Positions 1 to 9,052 are shown, counted from the first letter of the stretch. The stretch is DNA of 47,959 bases from CAZBLK01 sp964492715 (GCA_964492715.1 CAZBLK010000021.1:1-47959); one strand, 5' to 3'. Numbers and translations: made by a program. Notes: generated by a model not told the origin, from the sequence alone.

Positions 1-25
1 GTTTTGTCCACTTTTTCAAAAGTGG

Positions 26-57
26 CGGGGTTTGGGGCAGAGCCCCAAGGTCTTTAA
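26..57 (-). repeat. GC-rich palindromic repeat, copy 1 (half copy)
   Basis: This contains a GGGG-TTTGGGGCAGAGCCCC core followed by AAGGTCTTTAA. The same block recurs seven more times in the window, near 16.6, 21.7, 22.9, 27.6, 29.1, 33.4 and 36.3 kb. This copy is in reverse orientation and lies just upstream of the RNase R gene. A short hairpin, CCACTTTT/AAAAGTGG at 8-25, sits beside it. The repeat is seen directly; its function is unknown. Confidence 0.8.
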
Positions 58-83
58 GGCACAACAAAAGAGGGAAATTTATA

Positions 84-2228
84 ATGACCGAAAACATCTC
101 AAATGAAAAGAAATCAAAAGTAATAAGCTTTATTTCATCAGCCGACTATGTACCAATGCGAGTTAAAGACATGGCGTTCTTGCTTTCAGTTCCAGAAGCA
201 GACATGCCTGTTTTTTCTTCTTTAATTGACCAGCTTTCAGAAAACGGCGAAATTGTAATTACAAAAAAAGGCTTAATAGCACTTCCTTCGGTTTTTGGCT
301 TGTTTACTGGCGTTTTTTCAGACACAGGCAGGGGCTTTGGGTTTGTAAAGCCTTTAAACTTAAATGATGAAGAAAATGCCGAGTCTGTTTTTGTTTCGCA
401 CACAATGCGAGGCGGCGCAATGAACAAAGACGTTGTGCTTTGCCGCATTACACAGCCAAAGTCTTCAAACGCAAAGGCAGAATGTGAAGTTTTAAAAATT
501 ATTAAAAAAGGCACAGATGAAATTATTGGCACATACAACGGCGGTTACGTTACACCAGATGATAAGACGCAAAGCTTTAACATAAAAATATCAAAGGGCA
601 ACTTAAACGGTGCAAAAAATGCCGACAAAGTTGTCGTTAAAATTATTAAAATGCCTTCGGCCGCAAGCTACCCAGAGGGCGAAATCGTTGAAGTGCTTGG
701 TGCAGTTTCAAACCCGTACACGGAAATAACTGCTATTTTGCGCCGCTTTGGTATAAGCGAAAAGTTCAGCAACGAAGTAATGGAAGAAGCTTCGCTAATT
801 CCAGAAACAGTTCAGCCAAAAGACATGGAAGGAAGGCTTGACCTTCGTGAAGTGTTGACTGTTACAATTGACAGCATTGACACAAAGGACATTGACGACG
901 CCGTAACACTTGAGGTGCTTGAAAACGGTGCGTTCCGCCTTGGTGTACACATTGCAGACGTTTGCCAGTACGTAAAGGAAGGCTCTCCGCTCGACAAAGA
1001 AGCGCTGCGCCGTGGCACAAGCGTTTATTTTTTAAACAAAGTTATTCCAATGCTACCTTACAAGCTTTCAAACGGCATTTGTTCGCTTAATGCTGGCGTT
1101 GACAGGCTTGCGCTTAGCTGCATAATGGACATTGACAAAAACGGCAACGTCACCGACCACAAAATTGCCGAAACGGTAATTCATGTAAACCGTAAGCTTA
1201 CTTATGAGCTTGTGGCAGATTTAATAAACAAGGAAGACAAGTCGGAATATTTTAAAGAGTACGGCGAATTTATGCCGTTTATTAAACAGATGGAAGCTTT
1301 GGCTGAAATTTTAAGGACAAGACGGTTTGCTCGTGGTGCTTTGGAGTTTGGCTTTACAGAAGCCAAAATTAAAGTTGATGAAAACCTTTACCCAACGGAA
1401 GTAAAGGCGTATGACAGAAACGTTGCGACAAACATAATTGAAGAATTTATGCTTGTTTGTAACGAAACAGTAGCAGAAACTTATTATTGGCTTGATGCTC
1501 CTTTCGTTTACCGCTCACACGAAAAGCCAGACCCAGACAGCCTAATGGGTTTAAGCAGCTTTGTAAAGTCCTTTGGCTATTCAATAAAAGGGCATGGCAG
1601 AAGCAGTGGCTCAGTTCAAGCGCTTTTGTCTGCAATTGAGGGCAAGCCAGAAGAAGTTATAATTGGCAAGGCTGTTTTGCGAAGCTTAAAACGTGCAAGC
1701 TATACCGAAAAAAACTTAGAGCATTTTGGGCTTGCTGCAAAGTTTTACTGCCATTTTACGTCGCCTATTCGCCGCTACCCAGACCTTCAAATTCACCGAA
1801 TTATAAAGGAGTTTTTGGCTGGCAACGGCTCAATTTCGGAAAGCCGCCAAAGTTCATTGAAGGAACACTTGGTTGGCGTTTGTGAATTGTGCTCGGCAAA
1901 TGAAAGAATAGCCGACGATTGTTCCCGTGAAATAGAGCTTTTGAAAAAGGTTGAATTTATGGAGGACAAAGTGGGCGAAAGGTTTGAAGGCATCGTTAGC
2001 GGAGCAAACAACGGTGGGCTTTTTGTTGCGCTTCCAAACACCATTGAGGGGTACGTTCCTTTTGCCAGCCTTTCAGACGACTACTTTATATACAACCCAG
2101 AAACTATGGTTGTTACAGGGGAACGTACTAAAAAAACGTTTCGCCCTGGCGACAAAGTTTCTGTAACGGTTTTAAAAGCTGTTCCGCAAACTAGGCAACT
2201 GCATTTTGCGCTGCTTAATAATTTTTAG
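84..2228 (+). CDS. rnr: Ribonuclease R (RNB-family 3'-5' exoribonuclease)
   Basis: A 714-residue protein of normal RNase R length. It degrades structured RNA processively from the 3' end in the cytoplasm and is known in this family to act in mRNA, rRNA and tmRNA quality control. Visible parts are an N-terminal winged-helix region (about 10-65), a cold-shock OB region beginning near residue 70 (GRGFGFV), the catalytic RNB domain with the acidic motif DSIDTKDIDDA at about 263-273, and a C-terminal S1 domain starting near residue 620 (GERFEGIVSG). The ATG follows AGAGGGA at a good distance. The usual partner smpB is not next to it; the following gene is an unrelated chemoreceptor. Confidence 0.96.
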   Translation: MTENISNEKKSKVISFISSADYVPMRVKDMAFLLSVPEADMPVFSSLIDQLSENGEIVITKKGLIALPSVFGLFTGVFSDTGRGFGFVKPLNLNDEENAESVFVSHTMRGGAMNKDVVLCRITQPKSSNAKAECEVLKIIKKGTDEIIGTYNGGYVTPDDKTQSFNIKISKGNLNGAKNADKVVVKIIKMPSAASYPEGEIVEVLGAVSNPYTEITAILRRFGISEKFSNEVMEEASLIPETVQPKDMEGRLDLREVLTVTIDSIDTKDIDDAVTLEVLENGAFRLGVHIADVCQYVKEGSPLDKEALRRGTSVYFLNKVIPMLPYKLSNGICSLNAGVDRLALSCIMDIDKNGNVTDHKIAETVIHVNRKLTYELVADLINKEDKSEYFKEYGEFMPFIKQMEALAEILRTRRFARGALEFGFTEAKIKVDENLYPTEVKAYDRNVATNIIEEFMLVCNETVAETYYWLDAPFVYRSHEKPDPDSLMGLSSFVKSFGYSIKGHGRSSGSVQALLSAIEGKPEEVIIGKAVLRSLKRASYTEKNLEHFGLAAKFYCHFTSPIRRYPDLQIHRIIKEFLAGNGSISESRQSSLKEHLVGVCELCSANERIADDCSREIELLKKVEFMEDKVGERFEGIVSGANNGGLFVALPNTIEGYVPFASLSDDYFIYNPETMVVTGERTKKTFRPGDKVSVTVLKAVPQTRQLHFALLNNF

Positions 2229-2310
2229 AACCTATCCTCAATTTTCGACCGCTTAAGAAGCATAAAGTGGAAAGGCGGAAAAGCAGTGGTTTGGGCTTTG
2301 AGGATAGGTT
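2229..2310 (+). other. Long inverted repeat / structured RNA candidate after rnr
   Basis: The arms AACCTATCCTCAA (2229-2241) and TTGAGGATAGGTT (2298-2310) are perfectly complementary and enclose about 56 nt. The interior can form further pairs, for example CCGC with GCGG. No T-run follows, so a simple intrinsic terminator is a poor fit. It could be a processed 3' end, a small RNA or a decayed mobile hairpin. Confidence 0.5.
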
Positions 2311-2331
2311 ATTATTGTGAAAAATTTGTTC

Positions 2332-2360
2332 TTGTTTTTTAATTTATGTTAAGGTATACT
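2332..2360 (+). promoter_or_regulatory. Predicted sigma-A promoter of the chemoreceptor gene
   Basis: TTGTTT (2332-2337), a 17-bp spacer and TATACT (2355-2360). This leaves a leader of roughly 115 nt before the ATG at 2482. The leader contains a small TTTACT/AGTAAA hairpin. Read by eye, not tested. Confidence 0.5.
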
Positions 2361-2481
2361 TAAAGTAAGGCTTAAAATACGTTTTAAAATATATTTCAAG
2401 ACACGTCTAAGGCGTTTTACTTTGTAAGCAGTAAAGTATTATGCTATAGATGTGTATTAATTTTTAGGAGGCTCTGTCTAT

Positions 2482-5109
2482 ATGTTTAAACGCTTGTCTC
2501 TTGTTAAAAAAATCTTAATTCCAACAATTTCTTTTGTTGTAATAGGCATAGTGCTTATTATTAGTGTTGTTTCCACTTCTATGCTTAAAACTACAACAGA
2601 AATGGTAGATAAGAGCATGACAGAAGCAGCATACCGCTATGGCAACAGGCTGCGTGAAGTTTTTGAAAAAGCTACAACTTCGGCTGAAACATTCCGTGCA
2701 GAAATTTTGGAAAAAATGCGACGCAATGATTTTGACCGTGCTGAAGTTAGTGCTGTTATGTCTGGGCTAGTCGGGAATTATGACGAATTTTTTGGTGTGT
2801 GGGCTGTGTTTGAGCCAAATAAATTTGGAAGGGACAGCGAGTACATAGGCACAAACTTAGGCTCTCCTGTAAAAGGTCGCTTTGCACAATATTGGATTAC
2901 AGAAAACGGAAAACCTATACCAAACCTTTCGGTTGCAGAAGAAGTAGACAACACGGACGGCGACATTGAGGACTATGACATTGTAAAGGCAACTAGAAGC
3001 ACGTTTTTCTCTGAATCGTATTATTATAACCTTGGCGAATACGACAAGCTTATGGTTACTGTTATCGTTCCTATTATTTTTCAAGACGAGTTTGTAGGCG
3101 CAGTTGGCTTTGACATAGACATGGACGTTATGCGTAAGTATTTTGACGAAGTTTCTAAGGAAGAAAACTCGCTTATTACTTTAGTGAATGAAGACCTTAT
3201 AATAAACTACAGCACGCATACTTGGGACATTACAGAAAACTATGCTGAAATTGAAGATGAAAAAATTGTAAACATGGCAAAAGAAGTTATGAACACGTTA
3301 GTACCAGTTTCGGACTCTTTTAAAAACCATGAAACAAATATTTTGGAGCGCACGGTAGTTGTTCCTGTTGATTTTGATTCGTTTGACAAGCATTGGGCTG
3401 TAATTATGGCTATGCCTAGAGATTTGGTTTTTAAGCAGGCAATTAATTTGCTGTATACAATAATTGGGCTTGGTGCAGGGGTACTTGTAATTTTAATTAT
3501 AATTATGCAGGTGCTTATAAGCAGAGCAATTAGACCTATTAAGCGTTTGGTTACGGTTGCACAGAAAGTTTCGGCAGGTAATTTGGAGGAAGCGAACATT
3601 TCTTCAAATTCTAGCGACGAAATTGGCGAGCTTACAAGGGCTTTCGGCAAAGTTGTTGAAGTGTTTAAAAACCTTGTGGACGAAATTAACGTTAAAATTG
3701 ACAACAATGCAAAAGGCAAAATGAAAGTGCCGATGAACGCTGACAAATTTGAGGGAAGTTATCGTGAGCTTGTTGAACGCATAGAATACATGTACAACGG
3801 CTTGGTTAACGACATGATTGATATTTTGGAATGTACAGGCGAATTTTCGTATGGTAATTTTAACGTAACACTTCGGCAATACCCAGGTGAAAAAGCAATT
3901 GCCAACGACATGATTAATATTATGCGTAAAAACATAATGAGTGTACGTGACGAAATTAACAACCTTATTAATGCGGCTGTAGAAGGCAAACTATCAGAGC
4001 GTGCCAATGTTAAAAAATACTCGGGCGACTGGCGCAGGCTTATTGAAGGCTTAAACTTGCTTCTTGATGAAGTGACAGCACCGTATGAAGAAATTTCCAA
4101 GTCGCTCGTTGAAATGTCACGCTGCAACCTTAAAACACGTATTTATAAAGACTTTAACGGTGACTACGGGCTTATTAAAGACTCGTTTAACGAGGCACTT
4201 GATATTATTACTTCATATATAGTTGAAGTTAAAACAGTGCTTCACGAAATGGCAAATGACAACTATCTTGTTTCTATAGACAGGGAATACATTGGCGACT
4301 TTAAAGACATTAAAGACTCGGTTAATTTGATTATTCAGGTGTTTAGGGGCGTGCTTAAAAGCATTAGCGATTCTACCGAAAGCATATCTGACGGCTCGAA
4401 GCAAATTAGCGAGTCTAGCAACAAGCTTGCAGAAGGCGCACAGCTTCAAACTAACGAAGTTAACATTTTGCGTGAATCTATTAGTGGTATTTCAGCCAAA
4501 ATAAGCGAAACAGCAGAAAGGTTAAGCACGGCCGAACAGTTTTCACAAAAAACTTGCGATTCTACAATTGAATGCAAGCAAACAATGGGCGAAATGGTTG
4601 AGGCAATGCAACAAATTTCTAATGACTCTGAAAACATCGGCAAAATTATTAGAGTTATTGAGGACATTGCATTCCAAACAAACTTGCTTGCGCTTAACGC
4701 AGCAATTGAGGCCGCACGTGCTGGGCAATACGGCAAAGGGTTTGCGGTTGTTGCCGAGGAAGTTAGAAGCCTTGCAACTAGAAGCCAAGAGTCGGCAAAT
4801 TCTACAGCAGAGCTTATTGAAAGCAGCATGGGCAAAGTGGCAGACGGTGTTCGCCTTGCGGGGAACGTTGCGTCTGACCTTGACGTAATTGTAAATGAAA
4901 TTACAACTATTGCTGACACTGTAAAGGAAGTTGCTAAAACTTCAAAAACTGACGCATTGGCTATTTCTGAAAACAGCAATAACATTGAATCTATATTTAA
5001 TGTTACAATTTCAAACTCTGAAGCTTCAGAGGAAGCAGCGGCAGCAGCAGAGGAACTTTCCAGTCAAGCTGAAATGTTTAGAGCTACTGTATCTAAGTTT
5101 AAAATTTAA
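2482..5109 (+). CDS. Methyl-accepting chemotaxis protein with extracellular Cache-type sensor
   Basis: An 875-residue transmembrane chemoreceptor. A first membrane helix lies at about 10-30, followed by an extracytoplasmic region of about 290 residues resembling a double Cache ligand-binding domain. The second helix is at about 323-346, then a HAMP domain. An unusually long linker (about 400-640) follows with repeated HAMP-like helical pairs and recurring GDYGLIKDSFN/GDFKDIKDSVN-type segments. The C-terminal signalling domain has the classic hairpin tip FQTNLLALNAAIEAARAG near 731-748, which contacts CheA and CheW. The ligand cannot be told from sequence. The gene stands alone, with AGGAGG 10 nt before the ATG and a strong terminator behind it. 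No chemotaxis operon is nearby. Confidence 0.93.
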   Translation: MFKRLSLVKKILIPTISFVVIGIVLIISVVSTSMLKTTTEMVDKSMTEAAYRYGNRLREVFEKATTSAETFRAEILEKMRRNDFDRAEVSAVMSGLVGNYDEFFGVWAVFEPNKFGRDSEYIGTNLGSPVKGRFAQYWITENGKPIPNLSVAEEVDNTDGDIEDYDIVKATRSTFFSESYYYNLGEYDKLMVTVIVPIIFQDEFVGAVGFDIDMDVMRKYFDEVSKEENSLITLVNEDLIINYSTHTWDITENYAEIEDEKIVNMAKEVMNTLVPVSDSFKNHETNILERTVVVPVDFDSFDKHWAVIMAMPRDLVFKQAINLLYTIIGLGAGVLVILIIIMQVLISRAIRPIKRLVTVAQKVSAGNLEEANISSNSSDEIGELTRAFGKVVEVFKNLVDEINVKIDNNAKGKMKVPMNADKFEGSYRELVERIEYMYNGLVNDMIDILECTGEFSYGNFNVTLRQYPGEKAIANDMINIMRKNIMSVRDEINNLINAAVEGKLSERANVKKYSGDWRRLIEGLNLLLDEVTAPYEEISKSLVEMSRCNLKTRIYKDFNGDYGLIKDSFNEALDIITSYIVEVKTVLHEMANDNYLVSIDREYIGDFKDIKDSVNLIIQVFRGVLKSISDSTESISDGSKQISESSNKLAEGAQLQTNEVNILRESISGISAKISETAERLSTAEQFSQKTCDSTIECKQTMGEMVEAMQQISNDSENIGKIIRVIEDIAFQTNLLALNAAIEAARAGQYGKGFAVVAEEVRSLATRSQESANSTAELIESSMGKVADGVRLAGNVASDLDVIVNEITTIADTVKEVAKTSKTDALAISENSNNIESIFNVTISNSEASEEAAAAAEELSSQAEMFRATVSKFKI

Positions 5110-5118
5110 TGTATTAAG

Positions 5119-5145
5119 ACCCCACACCTTTTGTGGGGTTTTTTT
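5119..5145 (+). terminator. Intrinsic terminator after the chemoreceptor gene
   Basis: ACCCCACA, a CCTT loop, then TGTGGGGT followed by a run of T. Classic stem plus U-tract, 9 nt after the stop codon. Confidence 0.93.
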
Positions 5146-5152
5146 AAAAGGA

Positions 5153-5668
5153 GTGGGAGTTATAAAAAACTATTTTTTTGTATACGAAGGCTGTGTATTT
5201 TTTGAAATAGTGTTACTGTGCCACTTTCTAAAGGCAACTGGTAACGATGTATCAATTTGTTCAGCAGACGGAAACAGTGTAACATGTTTTGAAGGGTTTA
5301 AAGTTTCGGCTGATTGTTCAGTTGATGAAATAAACGTTTCTGAGGTAAACACGTTTGTTGTTACAGGTGGGGAAACTGATGATACGGAAAAGCTTACTTA
5401 TGTTTTAAAACAAGTTAGCAAAAATGGAAAACTAGTAGGCGCAGTTTGCGGAGGCGTGAAAGCACTTGAAAAATGTGGTGTAATATACGGCATAAAAACC
5501 GCTTATACAGAAAATGTCAATGTATGCATTGACTCAAACTTTGTAACCGCAAAACCAAACGCTTATGTTGACTTTGCTCTTGAATTTTCTAAACAAATGA
5601 ACATTTTTAAAGACGAGGCTGACTTGGAAGAAACAATAAAGTTTTATAAGCTTTTTCAAGAAGTGTAA
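5153..5668 (+). CDS. DJ-1/PfpI-family protein, start codon uncertain (possible AUA start)
   Basis: About 169-172 residues, the usual size of a single DJ-1/PfpI domain. The nucleophile-elbow motif GAVCGG carries the expected catalytic cysteine (about residue 96), preceded by VTGGETDD. Family members include deglycase-like proteins, chaperones and amidotransferase-like proteins; the activity here is not predictable. The start is odd. AAAAGGAG ends at 5153, and the in-frame GTG at 5153 overlaps that ribosome binding site. The natural protein start (KNYFFVYEG) is preceded by ATA at 5162, spaced 8 nt from GGAG. The coordinate given is the GTG. The gene follows directly on the chemoreceptor terminator and ends in a shared terminator with the convergent acetyltransferase. 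Confidence 0.8.
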   Translation: MGVIKNYFFVYEGCVFFEIVLLCHFLKATGNDVSICSADGNSVTCFEGFKVSADCSVDEINVSEVNTFVVTGGETDDTEKLTYVLKQVSKNGKLVGAVCGGVKALEKCGVIYGIKTAYTENVNVCIDSNFVTAKPNAYVDFALEFSKQMNIFKDEADLEETIKFYKLFQEV

Positions 5669-5670
5669 TA

Positions 5671-5707
5671 AAATGCGGCAAAAGCTATTAGCTCTTGCCG
5701 CATTTTT
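5671..5707. terminator. Bidirectional terminator between convergent genes
   Basis: AAATGCGGCAA and TTGCCGCATTT flank a 12-nt loop, with T-runs on both strands. The right arm also encodes the last residues of the minus-strand acetyltransferase. Confidence 0.9.
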
Positions 5708-6293
5708 TATTTACATCTAAATAATCTTCAGCTAAAAAGCCGTATATATAATGGTCTATAAAAACTTTTACTACAAGACCTTTACGAATAAAACCTTCTT
5801 GGGTAAACCCAGCTTTTTCTGCTACACGCCGTGACGCTTCGTTTATTGCAAAGCACCTAAGAGTGATTCTTCGTAGCAAAAGCTTTTCAAACGCTAAGCC
5901 AACAACTAATGAAACAGCTTCTGGCGCAATTCCTTTGCCCCAAAAGCGGCGGTTTACTCTGTAGCCAATTTCGGCTTGACGCCCCATAGCAAAGTCGTAT
6001 AAAATAACTTCGCCAACAACTTTGTTTTCACTTTTAAGCACAACACAAAACCTAAGCTCGGTTTTTGCCTTATATTCCGCTAAGACGTTTTCGTAATAGC
6101 TTTTGTCGCCTTCAAACTCGGGGTAGCTTTCCCCAGTTTCAGGGTCGTAGTAACCCCAAAACTTGGCAAGCTCAAAGTCGTCTATCATTTCGTTTATATC
6201 GTTTATGTCTGTAGGCTTTATTTGCCTAAGCAAAAGTCTGTCGCTTTCAATTGTTGGAAAATTTACAAAGCTGTCTGCTAAAAAAGCACTCAT
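5688..6293 (-). CDS. GNAT acetyltransferase, RimJ/RimL type
   Basis: A 201-residue single-domain N-acetyltransferase. The N-terminal ESDRLLLRQIKPTD and the acetyl-CoA loop region RRFWGKGIAPEAVSLV followed by NEASRRVAEKAGFTQEG are typical of the RimJ/RimL branch. That branch acetylates protein N-termini or small amines; the substrate is unknown. The ATG at 6293 is chosen because it overlaps the stop of the upstream gene as ATGA, which implies translational coupling. A GTG at 6302 is an alternative. It is the second gene of a two-gene unit with the DUF2156-like protein. Confidence 0.88.
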   Translation of the reverse strand: MSAFLADSFVNFPTIESDRLLLRQIKPTDINDINEMIDDFELAKFWGYYDPETGESYPEFEGDKSYYENVLAEYKAKTELRFCVVLKSENKVVGEVILYDFAMGRQAEIGYRVNRRFWGKGIAPEAVSLVVGLAFEKLLLRRITLRCFAINEASRRVAEKAGFTQEGFIRKGLVVKVFIDHYIYGFLAEDYLDVNKKCGKS

Positions 6294-7195
6294 TTGTGGC
6301 ACCCCATATATTTTGCAAGAAGAATTTCTGGCTTGTATTTAAGCTTTGACGTGCGCAGGCCTTCGATGCCCAAGTCTTCCTCACGGTTGATATATTTAAC
6401 GTCAGTGCAAGCATATGTTGCAAAATCTCGGTTTATTGCCTGGTAAATTCCGTTTTTGGTGTAGTCTGCTTTTTCAACAAAAATGTCAAACGTGTTTTTA
6501 TACGTTGCATTACCGTATGTGTAGCCCAAAACCTCATCGTCAATTGAAACTATGCCGCCAAGCAAGCCAAGTGCTTCCCAATTGTCAAACGCACAGCGAA
6601 TAATTTCATTTTCCTGCATTAACGACTCGGCGTCCTCGTTTTTTTCTAAGTTAGCTTCAACCCACTTTTCTTGGTACTCCCATGCCTTATGCAAGTTGTC
6701 AGCAGTTAGCGGTGTGAATTTATAGCTTTCGCCATATTTGTTTAAAAATAAGTTTAGGTTGTTTCGACGTTTTTTAAGGTCGGAGCCTTCAAGGGTAATT
6801 AGCTTTTGCGAAAGGTAAACGTACTCTGCCCAGTCTCGGTTTGTTGTAAATTCAAATCGGTCTGGTAAAACGGCTGTAAGTTTTTCCTTCATTTCTTCGG
6901 TTATGCCCCAAAACAAAAACTCTCTGCCGTTTGCCTTTGCGTCAGCTTCGATACGCTCGACTGCCTGCTTTAAATCGCCTTCGCCTATTGGCATAAAGTA
7001 ATAATATGCGTTTGGATTTGACTTTGTTGTTTGACGAATATACATGAAATCATTATCTATAAAAATTTCAGTACCGTACTTTTTTCGCAAGCAAAACAAG
7101 TTTGTAAACGCAAGTTCACATGTAATGTAATTTGTTGCAAGCACAAAGCGCAAAAAGTCTGCACGATGCTTTATGCTTATTTCTTCAAAATTCAT
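6290..7195 (-). CDS. DUF2156-like (phosphatidylglycerol lysyltransferase C-terminal fold) protein
   Basis: A 301-residue soluble protein resembling the DUF2156 family: a tandem GNAT-like fold related to the catalytic domain of aminoacyl-phosphatidylglycerol synthases. Conserved-looking segments are KKRRNNLNLFLNKYG, the central LGLLGGIVSIDDEVLGYTYG and the C-terminal YINREEDLGIEGLRTSKL, typical of clostridial members. There are no membrane segments, so it is not a full MprF. A ribosome binding site (AGGAAGG) precedes the ATG. It overlaps the downstream acetyltransferase by 4 nt. The substrate is unknown. Confidence 0.8.
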   Translation of the reverse strand: MNFEEISIKHRADFLRFVLATNYITCELAFTNLFCLRKKYGTEIFIDNDFMYIRQTTKSNPNAYYYFMPIGEGDLKQAVERIEADAKANGREFLFWGITEEMKEKLTAVLPDRFEFTTNRDWAEYVYLSQKLITLEGSDLKKRRNNLNLFLNKYGESYKFTPLTADNLHKAWEYQEKWVEANLEKNEDAESLMQENEIIRCAFDNWEALGLLGGIVSIDDEVLGYTYGNATYKNTFDIFVEKADYTKNGIYQAINRDFATYACTDVKYINREEDLGIEGLRTSKLKYKPEILLAKYMGCHK

Positions 7196-7391
7196 TTAAA
7201 AAATCCTTCCTAAGATTTGTCGTATATTTTAGAAGTAATATCGCAATTTGTATAAACTGTTTGCCATTTTGCTTTAAAAAATCAAATTGCTATAGTAATT
7301 ATACGATTCATTTGCGTATAGTATTTGTGGTACAACAATTTAATTATACACCATTTTATGGATAATTTCAAACTTTGGAAATGTAACTACG

Positions 7392-7420
7392 TTTACTTTT
7401 TGATAAATTTATATTATAAT
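7392..7420 (+). promoter_or_regulatory. Predicted sigma-A promoter of yebC
   Basis: TTTACT (7392-7397), a 17-bp spacer and TATAAT (7415-7420), placing transcription start about 25 nt before the yebC ATG. The rest of the 254-bp divergent gap (7196-7449) is AT-rich and shows no gene. Confidence 0.6.
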
Positions 7421-7449
7421 TTTTTAAAAGTTGTTTCAAGGAGGATAAA

Positions 7450-8178
7450 ATGTCTGGACATTCAAAGTTTGCTAATATAAAGCATAAAAAGGAAAAAACG
7501 GACGCTGTTCGTGGAAAAATATTTACAAAAATTGGCCGTGAAATTGCAGTTGCTGTAAAAGCAGGTGGAGCTTCTCCCGAATCAAACAGCAGGCTGCGTG
7601 ACGTAATTGCAAAGGCGAAGCAAAACAACATGCCAAACGATACAATCGAACGTTCAATAAAAAAGGCGGCAGGCGACTTAGATTCTGTAAACTATGAAAA
7701 GGTAGTGTACGAAGGTTATGGCCCAAACGGTGTTGCCGTAATCGTTGAAGCGTTAACAGACAACCGCAACAGGGCGGCGGCAAATGTGCGAAACGCTTTT
7801 ACAAAAGGCGGCGGAAACATGGGCGCAAGTGGTTGTGTTTCGTTTATGTTTGATGAAAAAGGCGTAATCATGATTGAAGCTGAAAATGACATTGTGGAAG
7901 ACGACTTGATGATGATTGCACTTGATGCAGGTGCGTCAGACTTCTTGCCGATACAAGGTGGTTATGAAGTACATACGACACCAGAAGATTTTTCTTCTGT
8001 TCGCCAAGCGTTGGAGCAAGCAAAAATTTCAATGGCTTCTGCGGAAGTAAGCATGGTACCTCAAACTTATGCACAGCTTTCTACGCCAGAGGACATTAAA
8101 AAAATGAATAAGCTGTTGGATTTGTTGGAGGAAGAAGACGACGTTCAAAACGTTTGGCACAATTGGGACGAAGAATGA
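7450..8178 (+). CDS. yebC: YebC/TACO1-family translational or transcriptional regulator
   Basis: 242 residues, standard for the family. It begins MSGHSKFANIKHKKEKTD, the near-invariant YebC start, followed by GKIFTKIGREI and the KAKQNNMPNDTIERSIKKA segment. The acidic C-terminus is also typical. Family members bind DNA as regulators or, in more recent work, help ribosomes through difficult stretches; sequence alone does not separate these. AAGGAGG precedes the ATG. It is a single-gene unit with a hairpin behind it. Confidence 0.95.
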   Translation: MSGHSKFANIKHKKEKTDAVRGKIFTKIGREIAVAVKAGGASPESNSRLRDVIAKAKQNNMPNDTIERSIKKAAGDLDSVNYEKVVYEGYGPNGVAVIVEALTDNRNRAAANVRNAFTKGGGNMGASGCVSFMFDEKGVIMIEAENDIVEDDLMMIALDAGASDFLPIQGGYEVHTTPEDFSSVRQALEQAKISMASAEVSMVPQTYAQLSTPEDIKKMNKLLDLLEEEDDVQNVWHNWDEE

Positions 8179-8190
8179 TTTTTGTGATTG

Positions 8191-8228
8191 TGGAGGGTGA
8201 GCAATTGTAATTGTTCCCCCTCCATAAA
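8191..8228. terminator. Hairpin between convergent yebC and coaW
   Basis: TGGAGGG pairs with CCCTCCA, and an inner AGCAATT/AATTGTT stem extends it. The T-run is weak on both sides, so termination may be partial. Confidence 0.65.
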
Positions 8229-8230
8229 TT

Positions 8231-9052
8231 TTAAAATTTATATGCCAACGCCGCACCAACTGCCGTTGAATACTCGGCATATTCAGGAATAACAAAACTT
8301 ATATCAGAAATTACCTCAAGCCTATTAAAAATATCTTTGCATTGCGGAATTGATGTTAAATTTCCTATCAAAACAATGTCTTTCATGTTAGTGTTTTTAA
8401 CAGCAAAAATTGCACACGAGCCAATTGCTTGAAAAACAAGGTTTAAAATTCCCAAAGCTACGTCACCAGCTTCTGCTATGTCGCTTACTTTGCCAAAGTT
8501 TGATGCTGTTATATCGGGCGGCAACCCAGGCAAAATATCTTTCGTTAAGTCGCCAACTCGCAAATCTACATTTTTCAAGTTTCCGTTTTCTGCTTTTTTG
8601 ATTAAACTTTCCATTGTGTTTATTCTTAAAATTCTGTCGGCAAGCCCAATAATTGTGCCGCCCCCTATACCTGTTCCACCTATGTGCCGTATGTCACCAT
8701 TGCTTGCCATGACAATTGACGTGCCTGTCCCCATGCTAACAATTAGTGCCTCTGAAAGTTTTGCCGTGTAAAGGCCGCCAAGCCCATTTGCCAAAAACTC
8801 CTCAACTTTGTTCGTACTAATTCCGTAAATAGGGCTGTCTATGTATGACGCACCGACGCCTGTAAGCATAACTTTTTCAACATCATCAAGAGAAAGCCTG
8901 TTTGTGTTCATAAACTTTCCAAATGCGCCAAAAAGAGATGTTACTGGGTCGTCTGCTTTAACACGCATTGGAGTAACAATATTGTTGTCTTTTAGCCCTA
9001 CTATTTTTGTGGTGCTGCCACCAATGTCAACACCAATTGTAATTTTAGCCAT
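8231..9052 (-). CDS. coaW: Type II pantothenate kinase
   Basis: 273 residues, the size of bacterial type II (Staphylococcus-type) CoaW. It phosphorylates pantothenate with ATP, the first step of coenzyme A synthesis. Visible are the ASKHA-fold phosphate-1 motif GVDIGGSTTK at the N-terminus, the glycine-rich GTGTSIV and GGTGIGGGT segments, and the C-terminal adenosine region near IVLIGNLTS. The ATG at 9052 is chosen because GGGAGG sits 5 nt before it; longer forms read into the palindrome-rich spacer. It lies downstream of an alpha/beta hydrolase gene, separated by 125 bp of inverted repeats. Confidence 0.92.
   Translation of the reverse strand: MAKITIGVDIGGSTTKIVGLKDNNIVTPMRVKADDPVTSLFGAFGKFMNTNRLSLDDVEKVMLTGVGASYIDSPIYGISTNKVEEFLANGLGGLYTAKLSEALIVSMGTGTSIVMASNGDIRHIGGTGIGGGTIIGLADRILRINTMESLIKKAENGNLKNVDLRVGDLTKDILPGLPPDITASNFGKVSDIAEAGDVALGILNLVFQAIGSCAIFAVKNTNMKDIVLIGNLTSIPQCKDIFNRLEVISDISFVIPEYAEYSTAVGAALAYKF

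Noticed and set aside
4446..4985. Long frames opposite the chemoreceptor gene
   Set aside because: Shadow of the alanine- and glutamate-rich signalling domain; no start signals.
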